A stretch of DNA of 64,000 nucleotides from Heterohyrax brucei. Taxonomy: Eukaryota; Chordata; Mammalia; Hyracoidea; Procaviidae. The DNA lies in the NCBI GenBank assembly GCA_028571685.1, contig CM053141.1, forward strand, positions 74,447,833-74,511,832, in the 5' to 3' direction. The notes beneath the pieces were generated by a model that made no database searches, had not been told where the DNA came from, and saw only the letters and a program-made list of their open reading frames with translations. A program made the translations under genes and the position numbers. This document shows positions 1 to 12,025 of this stretch, in pieces. The number at the start of each line of letters is the position of its first letter. The stretch's first letter is position 1.

Positions 1-418
1 ACAAAGGTTTTTAATTGGCAACCTGCAGGGTGACATTTCTAAATAGAATTTCTTCTTTGTGTCTGCAAGTCCTCTCCCTGTCACTTGGATTTAGGCAGAA
101 TGCTCAAAATTTCAGCCTTACAATTCATTTTCTCTTCCTGAGATATATTTGAGGGCAAAGAAGCCTTTATGACCCAGACTAAAGGCCAAATAAAATAAAT
201 CATCCTTTAATACATTTGAAACATAACACAATTCTGCAATAAACCAGATTTTCCTTTCATCTAAATGAAGTAGGTTGTGTGGGTTTAGAGTTACACAGGG
301 TTTCATCAATTCCCCATGCTTAGTCTAAAATTTGGTCACAAATGCTGGAAATTCTGACTTGCATTACTTTACTTGGTATTGATAGTTTCGACTAAAATGG
401 AAAATGGGAGATGCTTAA
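1..418. other. Unassigned AT-rich sequence
   Basis: I recognise no gene or repeat family here. Open frames are short and lack domain-like features. Confidence 0.5.
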
Positions 419-928
419 TGCCTTAGCTATCTAGTGCGTCTTTTAACAATAATACCACAAGTGGATGTTTTTGACGAAGATAAATTTATTTTTTTCACAG
501 TCTAGGAGGCTAGAAGTCCAAATATAGGGTGTCATCTCAAGAAGGCTTTATTTCTCTGTCAGCTCTGGAGGAAGGTCCTTGTCCTCAATTTTACCCTGGT
601 CTAGAAGCATCTCAGTGCAGGAACCCTGGGTCCAAGGGAGGCCCTGCTCCTGGCACTTCCTTCTTGATGGTAATGAAGTCCCCTATCTCTCTACTTGCTT
701 CTCTCTTTTATGTCTCAGGAAAGATTGACTCACGACTTAATCTTGTAGATTGAGTTTTACCTCATTTACATAACTATCATTAATGTCATCTCAGTAACAT
801 CAGAGAGGCAGGACTTATGACACATGGGAAATCACATCAGATGACAAAATGACAATCACACAATACAGAGAATCATGGCCTAGCTAAGTAGACATACCTT
901 TCTGGGCAATACAATTCAATCCATAACA
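419..928 (-). mobile_element. MaLR-type LTR (MLT1/MST-like), about 510 bp
   Basis: Read on the minus strand it starts TGTTATGGATTGAATTGT and ends near GATAGCTAAGGCA, the TG...CA ends of MaLR LTRs. Inside are the 'ttggacttctagcctcc' motif and an AATAAA just downstream, as in the MLT1 consensus. The flanks (cttaa on the left, ttcaa on the right) resemble a decayed 5 bp target duplication. No internal coding region is attached, so it is probably a solo LTR. Its sister copy lies at 6279-6684. Confidence 0.65.
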
Positions 929-1918
929 TTCAATGTCCTAATTGCATTTACACACTTTGGTGGGCCTTATTAAGAAGCAACAGTGAGGAAACTACAGCAA
1001 TGCTTTGGGTTAAGAAAATGTGAAATTGGGATGGTCGTGGATGTTTAGACATTAGGATGGCTGATTTCAACCAGGCTCCATTTGAATGCTGACTTTACCA
1101 TTGTTCAAAGACCAGAGGATAGGCATTCTTTCAGTGGCTGCATGGCCTGTGCTCTTCTAGTTATTTAGTTCTCTTCTGAACTCAAGAAAAAACTCAAGCC
1201 CTGAATCGCACTATTGAAGGATTCTCCAGGGAAAGTATTACAGAAGCAGGAAGCATCAAAAGAAGATGGAAGATACACACAGAGTCACAGTACCAAAAAG
1301 AATTTGTAAACATTCTCCCATTTCAAGAGATGGTGTATGATCATTTTTATGATCAAGAACTGACAGTGTTGAGGAAGAAGTCCAAGCTGCCCCGAAGGCA
1401 TTGGCAAAAAAAAAAAAAGAAGAGACTCCAGGGACTGATGGAATGTCAACCAAGATGTTTCAACAAATGGATGCAATGCTGGAATATTCACTCGTCTATG
1501 GCAAGATTGGCTTGGCTGGATGCCTAGAAATTTGAAAGACAGCTACCTGGTCAACTGATTGGAAGAGATCCATAGTTTTGCCTATTCCAAACAAAGATGG
1601 TCCAACAGGATTAAAAAATTATGAATAAATAACATTAATGCCATAGCCAAGTAAATTGAAAACCAGTAATTAAAAAAACAGTTGCAGCTGTACATGACAG
1701 GGAACTGCTGGAACTTCAAACCAGGTTCACAACAGGACATGGAATAAGGGCTATCAGTGTTCATGTTAGATGGATCTTGGCTGAAAGAACGGAAGACCGA
1801 AAAGATGTTCACTTGCGTTTCATTGATTTTGTAAAGACATTCAACGGTGTGGATCAAAACATTGCATAGAATGGAGATTCCAGAACACTTAATTGTCCTT
1901 GTGTGGACCCTATGCATA

Positions 1919-3227
1919 CAAGGTCTGACAATTATGTTCACGAACTAACGCTAGAAAAAGTGCTACATACCTCATTGCTGAAGACCACCATGGTCACCTT
2001 TGAAGCACTCCCACTGGGAAGCTATGCACTGATGCTAGCACCTAGTCTACCCTTCAAAGCAATTTTGGAACTCTTTTTCTGGAACAGCCACTGGAGCTGT
2101 TGTCATATTACCCTCGATGTCCTGAATGTCATCAAAATATCTTCCTTTCAGTATTTCCTTTATTTTCCAGTAAAGAAAAAAAGTCACTGGGGAGCCAAAT
2201 CAGATGAGTGGGTAGGGTGTTTCAATACAGTTATTTGTTAACTGGCTAAAAACTTCCTCACAGACAGTGCTGTGTGAGCTGGTACATTGTTGTGATAGAA
2301 GAGCCATGAGTTGCTGGTAAATAATTTAGGTTGTTTTTATTTAACTTTATCATGCAGCCTTTTCAGCACTTTTAAATGGTAAATTTGGTTAACTGTCCCG
2401 TTGGTACAAATTCATAATGAACAATCCCTCTGATATCAAAAAAGTTTAGCAATATTGTTTTGACTCTTGATGCAGACTGATGAAATTTTTTGGTGGTGGA
2501 CAATTGGATGACTTCCACTGTGCATTTTGACACTTTGTTTCAGGGTCATTTTGGTACACCTATGTTTCATCACCAGTGATAAGACGGCCCAAAACATCAT
2601 CTTGCCTCTCCAAAAGGTCTTGGCACACTTGGACTCTCCTTTGTTGTGTTCATCTGTGAGCTCCTTTGGGACCATTCTTTCACACCTTTCTCATGACAAG
2701 ATTTACAGTTAAGATTTTCCTAACTGTTTCTCTACTGATGTTTATGTGGTCTGCTGTGCTTCTCACAGTCTGCTGATGATTTTGATGTACAATTCAATGA
2801 ATTTTTGCAATGTTTTCATCAGTTTTGCTCATTAGAGGCTGTACTGACCTCTCTTTATCAGTGGTGCTTTCTCTTCCCCTGGAAAAAACATTTAATCCAT
2901 TTGTGCACTGTTTTTTTCTTCATGGCACTATCCCCATAAACTTGGACTAACATGTCCTTGATATCACTTCCACTCTTGCCAAGTTTAACAAGGAATTTCA
3001 TATGTTTGTTTGTTGTTCTAATTCAAGCTCCAACATTCTTGCAAAGGCATACAAAAACATGCAACAACAATAATGAATGCCAGTCAGCAAGACACTGCCA
3101 CACATTCACACAAATACAGCTGTGACACACTATTATACTAGGGTTATGAAATTTTACTGAGTTGTTTGTACAGTGCTGCCAACATAAGCGCATGGTGGCA
3201 AGTTCACGAACTTAATTGTCAGACCTG
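1919..3227 (-). mobile_element. Mariner DNA transposon, 1309 bp
   Basis: The ends are imperfect terminal inverted repeats of about 25-30 bp: the left end starts caaggtctgacaatta and the reverse-complemented right end starts caggtctgacaattaagt. TA dinucleotides at 1917-1918 and 3228-3229 are the expected duplicated target. Removing the element and one TA rejoins the RTE sequence on both sides. The length is typical of mariner, and decayed transposase sequence fills the minus strand. Confidence 0.9.
2000..3036 (-). pseudogene. Decayed mariner transposase
   Basis: The start codon (complement of 3034-3036) begins a peptide MLELELEQQTNI followed at once by a stop. Further along the minus strand I can read the mariner motifs in order: VPKELT near 2660, GDET at 2563-2574, then a stop TAG (2560-2562) where a tryptophan is expected, and an SSDLAPSDFF-like block whose aspartate is at 2199-2201. 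This order fits a DD34D transposase that bound the inverted repeats and cut and pasted the element. Several stops and frame changes make it non-functional. A 79-residue open stretch (2436-2675) is in a shifted frame over its second half. Confidence 0.85.
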
Positions 3228-4159
3228 TAGACCAACAGACAATTCTTCAGACAAAACAAGGGGATACCATTTTGTTTACAATTAAGAAAGGTAAATGTCA
3301 GGGCTGTATCTTTTCCATGTTTATATGGAGCAAATAATATGAGAAGAGGGACTATATGAAGAAGAAGGAGGTGTGAGAGTTGGAGGAGGGCTCATTAAAA
3401 CCTGCAATATGCAGATGATACAACCTTGCTTGCTGAAAGTGAAGAGACCTTGAAGCAGTTACTGATGAAGATCAAAGACAACAGCCTTCAGTAAGCATCA
3501 CACCTTAACAAAAAGAAAACAAAATCATCACAACTGGAACAAGTAATACAATAAATGGAGAAAGGATTGGAGTCAGGAATTTTACTTTATTTGTCTCCAT
3601 ACTCAACAACTACAGAAGCAGCAGTCAAGAAACCCAACAACATATTGCATTGGGCAAATCTGCTACAAAAGACTTCTTTAAAGTGTTGAAAAGCAAAGGT
3701 GTCATGTTGAGGACTATGGTGGGTCTGATCTAAGCCACGGTGTTTTCAATTGCCTCACATGCATGTGAAAGTTGGATAATGATTAAGAAATATGGAAGAA
3801 GAATTGATGTCTTTGAATTAATGGTGTTGGTGAAGAAGACTGAATATACCACGGACTATCAGAAGAACAAAATAATCTGTCTCAGAATGCTTCTTAGAAG
3901 GTAGGATGATGAGGCTTCATTTCATGTACTTTGGACATATCAGAAATGATCAGTCCCTGGAAAAGGCTTCGTGCTTGGTCCGGTAGATGGTCAATAAAAA
4001 AGAAGCCCCTCAGTGAGATGGATCGACACAGTGGCTACAACAACAGGTTCCAGCATAACAGTGGCTTTGAGGATGGTGCACGACCGGGCAGCATTTCACT
4101 CTGCTGTCCATGAAGTTGCGGAGTCAGAGTGGACTGAATAGCACCTAACAGCAATCACA

Positions 4160-4371
4160 ACAACCGAATGCCAGGATGGTGCAAATGGTTAATGCTTTTG
4201 GTTGTTAAGTGGAAGAGTGGAGGTTTAAGTATACCCAGGGGCTCCTCAGAAGCAAAGCCTAGTACTCGACTTCAAAAAAGAAGCCACTGAAAACCCTATG
4301 GATCACAATTCTACTCTGATACACATGAAGCCTCTGTGAGTCGGAATGTACTCCACAGCGATTGGCACTAG
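4160..4371 (+). mobile_element. AfroSINE (long-body form)
   Basis: It has a tRNA-derived head (gatggtgcaaatggttaa), a body with the 'gaaaaccctatggatcaca' block, and a tail 'gtgagtcggaatgtact' related to the RTE 3' end. It lies immediately downstream of RTE-A. Confidence 0.8.
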
Positions 4372-4465
4372 TGCTGGTATATGACAGGCACAGTTTCAGG
4401 TACTTGGGATGCAGCAGTGAGCAAAACCAAACCAGGTGCCTTTTAGGAGCTTACCTTCTAGCAGA
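4372..4465 (-). mobile_element. L2 LINE 3'-region fragment
   Basis: The plus strand reads 'acaggcacagtttcagg...gggatgcagcagtgagcaaaa', which resembles the reverse complement of the L2 3' end ('caggcactgttctagg...ggatacagcagtgaacaaaa'). Confidence 0.55.
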
Positions 4466-4835
4466 AGAAACAGGGCTGACTCCTTCTGGAGGCTCAAAGG
4501 GAAAACTAGTTTCCTTGCCTTTCCAAGTCTGTGTTTTGGAAAGGCTGCCTTGTCATTTCTCAGCTAGTGACTCCTTCCCTGAAACAGGACAACCTCTTGC
4601 TTCCTTTCCACATTTCCGACTTATTTCTATGACCTTCCTACTCCTCTGTTTTAAGAACTCCCTTGATTACATTTAAGGCCGACGCAGAACAATTTCCCCA
4701 TCTCAAGATCTGTAATTTAATCACATCTGCAAATCTCCCCCAATTTTTTTATATAAGATGACATTTACAGGTTTTGGGGATTAGTATGTGGACATCCTTG
4801 GGGGGGGGGCAGACAATTATTCAGCCTACCACACA
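4466..4835 (-). mobile_element. MLT1-like MaLR LTR fragment
   Basis: It contains 'ctccttctggaggctc', 'gggattagtatgtggacatc' and a terminus 'attcagcctaccacaca', the antisense form of an old MaLR LTR. A run of nine G at 4801-4809 sits near the terminus. Confidence 0.55.
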
Positions 4836-5244
4836 GAACATGTAAGTTTTTATGTTGTCATATCCACTCGTCATATGATCTTGTCTTCTCTTTATACTGT
4901 CTTTTGTACATTGCTTAAAAGCTCTTACTCCATTTTTAATACTTACCTAAATTTTGTTCTACTTCTTTTGTAGTTTATTATTAATTTTTAAAATTTAAAT
5001 CTGAGATTCATCTAGAATTTATTTGGCATAAGAATGATTTAGGGATTCCTTCATACAATTTCATATTTCTAGTCTGCCTTCCCATATATCCATAATCTAT
5101 ATTTTCTTTACTGATTCAAAATGTCACCTTTATCACACTAAATTCCCCAATGGGTCCATTCTGAAGATTTTATGCTTTGTGTTCTATTTTTCTGCCTATC
5201 ATTTCCTATGTCATCACAGTATTTAAAGGGTCCTATAAGTTTTT

Positions 5245-5297
5245 AGTATAGGTTTGCTATGAGTAGGAATCAACCTGATGGCTATGAGTTTTGGTTA
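5245..5297 (+). mobile_element. AfroSINE 3'-end fragment
   Basis: Only the tail block is present: 'tttgctatgagtaggaatc', then 'gatggc' and 'gttttggtt'. Confidence 0.6.
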
Positions 5298-5796
5298 AAG
5301 CAAGTTACTTCTTGTGATTATTATTTTTAGCATTTTTTGGCTATTTACCTTCTAAAATGTTATGGAATAATGTGTGGACACACCCTCACATACATAGTGT
5401 GTACACGTACAGTATAGTATAGTACAAGAGATGTAAAGAATGTTGACAAAATTAACACCCATGCACTCACCACTGAACTTAAGAAATGTTACCAGTACTT
5501 TGGAAGCCCATGCCTTATTCTTCCCTAAGCCTTTAAAATCACTGTACCTCTCCCTGCAAGTGGAGAACGTTATTGTGAATTTTGCACTTAGCAATCCCAC
5601 TTTTCTTTGTAGTTCTAACATATGCAACCTCCTTTCATTAAGTTTCCCCCCAAATAGAAGTTGTATTGGGTTGCATTGATTTATGGTCTAATTTGCAATA
5701 ATTGACATCTTTACTACACTGAATCTTTTTGTCTAATAACATTTATCCCTCTCTCTGTTTATTGACTTTTTTTTTTTAATATACTTGCCTCAGTTG

Positions 5797-5946
5797 AGGA
5801 AACCCTGGTGCTAAGCTGCTAACCAAAAGGTCAGCAATTCAAATCTGCCAGGCGCTCCTTGGAAATGCTGTGGGGCAGTTCTGCTCTGTCTTATAGGATC
5901 ACTATGAGCTGGAATCAACTCAACAGCAGTGGGCTTGGTTTGTTTT
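5797..5946 (+). mobile_element. AfroSINE (short form)
   Basis: It shows 'gctaagctgctaaccaaaag' (tRNA-like head), 'ctccttggaaatgctgtgg', and the tail 'ggatcactatgagctggaat' ending in 'gggcttggtttg'. It is a nearly complete 150 bp copy inserted in the old L1. Confidence 0.85.
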
Positions 5947-6278
5947 CTTTCAATTGACTTTTATAGTTTCTCTGAATATTACACACGAAGGATACTTATG
6001 AGAATACTAAAGGGAAGTTATGTTTAAAGATTTTTAATAAGAAATTATACTTTTCAGAAGAAGCAAAACTGAGTAGAAAAGATACTATTCTTTCTCTTTT
6101 AGCCTTCTTTACAGAAAGCCTACTTGTTAAATCATGAGTGCTTAACTGTAGCAAAACCTTGTGCTGCTTCTTTGTGTCAGGGAACATGAGGTTATACATT
6201 TTACTTTGTACTATTCCTGGCAATGCTTCAAATATTGAAACAGCTCTTTTAGCTCTTACCTTGGAACTTTATTTAGTA

Positions 6279-6684
6279 TGCGTCTTATTTACCTAGTGCT
6301 TTCATAACAGAAACTTCACAAATGGACAGCTTTAACAAACAGAAATTTGTTTTCTCACAGCCTATGAAGCTAGAATGTCCAAACTCTGGGTGCCGGTTCT
6401 AGAGGAAGGTTTCTTCTCTCTGGTAGCTCTGGGGAAAGGTCTTTGTCTCTTCTGAGCTTCTGGTCTGGAGTGATGGTCATATGAGTTGGCATCTCTTGTC
6501 CCCATCACCGCTCTGCTCTTTGACAAACCAAAAGAGAGTGACTCAAGAAATACCCTACAATAATCCTCCCTCATTAACATAACAAAGACAACCCACCTCC
6601 AAATGGGATTATAACCATGTACATAGTGGTTAGGATTTACGACAACACTTACGATTTTGGAGGAATATAATTCAACCCATAGCA
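6279..6684 (-). mobile_element. MaLR-type LTR, about 406 bp
   Basis: It has the same family architecture as the LTR at 419-928: left end tgcgtcttatttacctag, right end aattcaacccatagca, internal 'attaacataacaaagacaac'. No internal region is visible. Confidence 0.65.
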
Positions 6685-7577
6685 GAATGCCTGTCAGAGG
6701 TATTAGCTGCCAACAACAGAAACGGTAACTGAATGTGGTTCCTGTCCTGTCCTACTAGCTGATGGAAATAAGACATATGCCATACAGCTAGTTGCAGGGG
6801 AAATAGAAAGTGGAAATTCCTTGTTTGCACAAACAAGGAACAACGTGGTGGGGTCTAGTAGCCAAAAGATCTCGAGCTCCCTTGCCCCAAAGGAACACGG
6901 AGCTTCATGTCTTCCAGTCCCTAGGGCGTAGGGATTGGTGCCTGAAATCGGAAACTCTGAGGCCTCCCATGCCCATGTTTGGAGATGTGGATGCCGAATC
7001 ATGCTGCAAAAGAGGGAAACTTTCGCCTTTCAAAAGGGCCTGGACACTGCTGTGTGCTGGAAAATATCTTCCTCTCCAGTGAAGTTCAGATCTGAGGTCA
7101 AATTCAGGACACAGTTGTGTAAGTCCTGCGCATGGGGTCAAGATTCTGGTTTGCACAGGATTTTGGTGCCAAACTCATGCTGTGGTTGAGGCCAGCCTGC
7201 AATTAGAAACTGCAGTTTAGGGGGCTTCAAGAAAGGCGGAAACCACAGCTGAGCAGAGGCAATTTGAAAGTTGCCTGAAGGCAGAAAACCATGTCTAGAA
7301 AGAATAAAGATAGCTTACACGATTGATATGCATGCCAGTGACTCCACTTTCGAAATTAAGCACCAAGTACACAATGAAGCCCCGACAGATAGGCTCCTAC
7401 CGTCATCAAGCACTTTCCACAGACCTTGTATACTGCCAGATACACGCTACCAACTAAAATAATCTCTGATTGGACCTGAATCTTTGCATTGCTCTCTCAA
7501 GGTGCGAGGTCCTGGAAGGGAACGTCTGATTGGCTAAGAAAAGGTTACGTGCTTTTGCCACAGCTGCAAAGCAAGCT
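6685..7577. other. Unclassified stretch, possible LTR
   Basis: It is somewhat more GC-rich than its neighbours and open in several overlapping frames of 83-99 residues, none of which I recognise. AATAAA occurs at 7300-7305 and reversed CCAAT boxes (ATTGG) at 7469-7473 and 7530-7534. These could belong to an old LTR, but I cannot place the family. Confidence 0.3.
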
Positions 7578-7782
7578 CTCATTGCTGTGGAGTCCACCCT
7601 GACACGTAAGTCACCCTATACAACAGGGGAGAGCTGCTCTGTCAAGTTTCCAGGACTGGAAATCATTACGGAAGCAGTTTGCCACATCTTTCTCCTATGA
7701 AGCAGTTAGTGGTTTCAAACTGCTGACGTTTCGATTAGCAGCCTAGCGCTTAACAGTTCCAGCGCCAGGGCTCCCTCCTCGA
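7578..7782 (-). mobile_element. AfroSINE (long-body form)
   Basis: Minus-strand copy with the head at the right (complement of 'agcgcttaacagttcc'), the long body 'acggaagcagtttgccacatc', and the RTE-like tail at the left. Confidence 0.8.
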
Positions 7783-8039
7783 AAACAGAGAAGAGAGAAA
7801 ATCGTGGCCCTGTAACTACTGTGGTGGGAGGTGGGACTGTGGCTCCCTTCTATTTAGGGACTATCTGAATTACTGCTCTTACGACAAAAGAAAACAAAAC
7901 CCCAAACAACAAATACTGATTTCCCTAGAGCAAGAGATTCCTAAGGTACATCTGCGGTGCATACATAATATCATTATGTATTACTTCCAACCAAAATGCT
8001 TAATCTGAACTTAATCATGGCAAACTCCGATTAAGGGAT

Positions 8040-8640
8040 TCTATGTAATAGTCTGTACACCTTCAAAAATATCAAAGTAATGAAAGACAAATAAAGGCTG
8101 AGGAATTGGTCCAGAGTAGAGGAGACTGAAGAGACATGAAAACTAAATTTAATTGGGCACTTGGAAGAAATAACTGTGACAAGAACATTGTTGGGACGAT
8201 TGGGGAAATTTGAGTGGGAACTGCACAGTGGATGATAGTATTGCAGCAATGTTATATTTTCTGATTTTGGTAATTGTCCTTGGTCAGGCAAGAGAATACC
8301 CTTGTTTGTAAAAAAACACACACTAACGTATTTTAGGGGTAAAAGTGTATGATATTTAGGACTAACTCATAGATATCATGTATTTATGACTAATGGGTTT
8401 AGAAGAAACTAATATGAATATTTTACATGCATTATAAATATACATATGTATTTTCTGTATTTACACGAGAGAGAGATTTATCAAGCAAATATGGCAGTGT
8501 GATAACAACTGATAAATCTGAATGAAAGGTATCTAGGTATCTTTGCTTAGTTATTACAACTTTGACATAAGTTTGAAATTATTAAAAAAACAAGAAGATA
8601 AAAAGTTATTAAAAAATAAGAAAATAAAAAGGGGCACACT
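8040..8640 (+). mobile_element. Probable ancient L1 3' UTR
   Basis: 'gatgatagtattgcagcaat', 'ttctgattttggtaattgtcc' and an A-rich end 'aaaataaaaagg' resemble the 3' ends of old mammalian L1s. Family assignment is tentative. Confidence 0.4.
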
Positions 8641-10399
8641 GATAACCACACCCAGTCCCAAGCCCAGGATCTCATGGAAATATTTATTCTTCTTCTAATC
8701 CTATCATAATCTTGTCTCAGTATTTTTGAACTCATGGACAAAATAGTAAAATAAACCATGATCCACTGCACTCTAAAACAATGATGGAGGCAAGGCGGAA
8801 GAAAATAAAGGAAAATTTGTAGAAATTCAGGTAGTTCCCAAGTTATGACATACTTAAGTTACACAAACTGCACTTAAGATTGTTTTTTTCCCCTTGTACC
8901 ATCTTGTTATTAGTACTATGTACGTACATAACTTGTATCGACACTTTTCTGTTCCTTTTGCTTTCTGGTAACAACTTAGTTGGGCTTCTTTAATTGTGGG
9001 CAAGTGGTGTGTGTGTCCCATATCGTCCCTGTCGTGTGAGTTAAGTCATTTGCGGTTTTGATGGCTGATAGTTTTAGAAGTCACTTTTACTATTGGACAT
9101 GACGGTATTACGATGTGTCCCACTGGGTCACCGCTGGGGGCTCATCTCTTCTTCTGGTTCTCCACTGGGTAGTAACAACAAGTAACTACCTTATCTTTTT
9201 TTGCCTGCTTTCCCAGGAGCATAAAAAGTCTAAAATGGCCAGGTGTGAGTCTGTGATGACAATTCAGTGGAACTATTGTTGGGTCCTCTGTCAGGAGTAT
9301 TCTTCTCTGGCATTTTAAAAACCTTTAAACAGTTGAGCTCAGATAGTGAAAATGTGGGTGTATCGTTAAGAGTAATGATGGAGATTCAAGAACTGAGGAG
9401 CAGAAAAAGTATGCCATATGCTATTGGCTGCCTCAAAGCATGTGCTGCGTCACGCAGGACAGGCTCATCAAACTTGCAAGATGTGACCATCCGGTTGGCA
9501 CTAGAACCAAGACTCTAATACACTGTACTATATCACACTGTAAGAGCAGTTGTTTCTGGACAACAGAGTAAATGATGAGATAGGAAGCATCCCAAGGGCA
9601 TCATGATAGAAGCACTTGGTCAGAGACACTGTTGTACAAGACAGTGTTACAGTGTATAAAGCGTATAGTAAGTGCAAAGATAGTGGTGCTGGCAGAAACA
9701 TGAAGGTCAGGGAAAGAAAATTCAGATCTATAATAAGTATCTATTTCAATAAATAAAGTCTCTTGGGTCTCCATGATGGAAACTTTTTAGTGTACCTAAA
9801 ATGCTGACTAGTGCCCTTAGGGCAGGGGAGTCAAGGTTGGATGACTTCACAAGCCAAATTGGGCATTCAGCAGCAATTATAGCTGGATCAGTTTTGGGGA
9901 TGGGAACTCTATGTTTTTGGGTCTCCATCCCAGCCATCCTGCTCACTTGGTTGATGAATTCAGTGATTCAGCCCTTGGGTGGCAGAGGAAGGAGGCCATC
10001 TGACATGAGTATAACCATTGGCTTATTGAAGGTCTCCTTCACACTGATGGGCTGTTGGTGAGCATTTACTCACATGCACACAAATACTCTGATTTGCAGA
10101 GCCTAAATGTGCAGTGTTTGTATATTTCTTCTCCCAAGTCCTTCCTTTTCATCATTTCTCCTTTCTTGCTCATGTCATCTCCAGCTATCCCCACAGAATC
10201 ATTAAACTCTTGTTGCCATTAGCGTAGATCTTTGCCTAAGATCATCTCTACTTCTAGGAAGTGTAAACACGAAATATACTACGAGTATGTTAAGTTCTGT
10301 TAATTGGGTGAATTTCCCAATTTAGTCCATTTGTAAGGTGACTGGGTGACCAAAAAACAAGTGTCCACTATACTGAAGAAAGGAATCGGTAGAACATGC
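8641..10399. other. Mostly unassigned; possible Tigger/pogo-like end near 8829
   Basis: At 8829 'caggtagttcccaagttatg' resembles a Tigger-type terminal inverted repeat, but I did not find a matching opposite end or a TA duplication. The rest, including an AATAAA near 9750 and small open frames, has no feature I can assign. Confidence 0.3.
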
Positions 10400-10548
10400 A
10401 AGTTTACCAATCTCTTTCTGACTCATAGCGATCCTATAAGACAGAGTAGAACTGCTCCATAGAATTTCACAAAGAACTCCTGGTAGATTTGAACTACAGA
10501 CCTTTTGGTTAACAGACATAGCACTTAACCACTATGCCATCAGGATTT
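10400..10548 (-). mobile_element. AfroSINE (short form)
   Basis: Reverse-strand copy: 'ctgactcatagcgatcctat' (tail), 'agaactgctccatagaattt' (body), 'gcacttaaccactatgccat' (head). Confidence 0.85.
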
Positions 10549-10639
10549 AGCTGCTGCTCTTAAAATGGTATTCGCAGTCTTGCATAATACATATTGATGT
10601 GGTAGTTTGTATGTACTCATCTTTACAATGGATGTTTTG

Positions 10640-10950
10640 AGACCAACTAAAAACAAATTATTTAGCTCATAGCTTCAAAGAGGACCAAGCAATTCTACTT
10701 TTGCAAAAACATCCCTCCAATCCACTTACGTAGGTACAAAACAAATTTTGTATGTGATTATTCATTGCAACATCATTTATAACAGCAAAAGTTTGGAAGC
10801 AAGGCAGATGTTCATGAGTAGCAGACTGGTGAACCACAGTATATCCATATAACAAAATATTATTCAAGTATAAAAAAGAGTCTAAAGAACAATGCATTTA
10901 TCAGTTTTGGCAGAGTAGAACTTTATTCTTTAGAAGGAAATCATTAGGCT
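10640..10950 (+). mobile_element. Ancient L1M fragment, ORF2 C-terminal region
   Basis: 'cattgcaacatcatttataac', 'ccacagtatatccatata' and 'tattattcaagtataaaaaaga' match the end of an old L1 ORF2 in sense orientation. Confidence 0.6.
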
Positions 10951-10952
10951 TT

Positions 10953-12025
10953 TTTGCTTTTTTTAATTTTTATTGTACTTTAGATGAAGGTTTACAGATA
11001 AAAGTAGTTCCTCATTAAGCAGTTAGTACATGTGTTGTTTTATGATATTGGCTAACAATAACAGGTCAACACTCTCCTTTCTCAACCTCAAGATCCTTAC
11101 TACCAGCTGTCCTGTACCCTCATGCCCTCCAGTCCTTGCTCCTGGATTGGTGTGCCCATTAAGTTTCGTTTTATTTTATGGGCCTGTCCAATCTTTGGCT
11201 GAAGGATAAACCTCAGGAATGACCTCGTTAGTGAGCTATTGATTGTCTGAGGCCAGACTCCTAGGGCTTCTCAGGTCTCTATCAGGACAGCAAGTCTAGT
11301 CTTCTTTTTGAGTCAGAATTTTCTACATTTTTTTCCAGCTGTATCTGGGACCCTCTGCTGTGATTCCTATCAGAGCAGTAGGTGGTAGTAGCTATGTGCC
11401 ACCTAACTGTACTGGATTCAGTCTGATGGAGGCCACTGTAGATATGGTCCATTAGTCCTTTGAGCTAATCTTTCCCTTATTTCTTTAGTTTTCTTCACTT
11501 TCTTGCTCCCGAACAAGTAAGGCCAATGGACTATCCTGGACAGCAGCACACAGACTTTCAAGACTGCAGATGCTACTTACCAAAGTAGAATTCAGAACAT
11601 TTTCTTTATAAACTATGTTATGTCAATTGAGGTAGATGTTACCTGAGATCATGGTTCCCACAGTCCCTCTACCCAGCAGTTTAGATGTGTCTGTGGAACT
11701 TCCATAACCTTGCCTTGTACAAGCTGTGCTGGCTTCCCCAGGATCTTGTACTGTCTTACCCTTCACCAAAGTTAACACTTGCCTGTTGTCTATTTAATGT
11801 TTTTCCACTCCTACTCTGTGCCTGCCTGTTAAGCACTAAAGATTTTTTTGGTGTGTATGTGTAAACCTTTTCATCAGTTTTTACAGTAGTGATCTCACAC
11901 AATATTGTCATTTTGTGATTGACTTATTCCATTCAACATAATGACTCCAATTTCCTCCATGTCATGAGATGTTTCACAGATTCACTGTTGTTATTCATTG
12001 TTGTTTAATATTCCGTATTCCATGG
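10953..12025 (-). mobile_element. L1-a: 3' UTR and end of ORF2 of an afrotherian L1
   Basis: It starts with the complement of a poly(A) tail ('tttttaatttttattgtactt'), then the 3' UTR found in the opposite direction at 63415-64000, then ORF2 C-terminal sequence. It breaks at the RTE-B insertion. Further upstream L1 sequence resumes at 15342-15497. Confidence 0.7.

Larger units (their letters stand above)
1170..4153 (+). mobile_element. RTE-A: 5'-truncated RTE-clade LINE split by a mariner
   Basis: Segments 1170-1918 and 3228-4153 together match the 3' half of the RTE seen more completely at 12026-15341. The first begins within the ORF ahead of the reverse transcriptase and the second runs to the 3' terminus (cacctaacagcaatcacaac). 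The catalytic YADDTT motif can still be read at 3408-3419, but stops and frameshifts break the reading frame elsewhere. A mariner occupies 1919-3227, so the RTE is the older insertion. An AfroSINE follows directly at 4160. Confidence 0.85.
4975..6000 (-). mobile_element. Ancient L1 (L1M-type) ORF2 remnants, interrupted
   Basis: On the minus strand, 4975-5240 and 5660-5795 resemble the reverse transcriptase and downstream part of L1 ORF2. The segment at 5330-5650 resembles an old L1 3' UTR and may be a separate copy. AfroSINE pieces interrupt at 5245-5297 and 5797-5946. No open frame survives. Confidence 0.5.
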
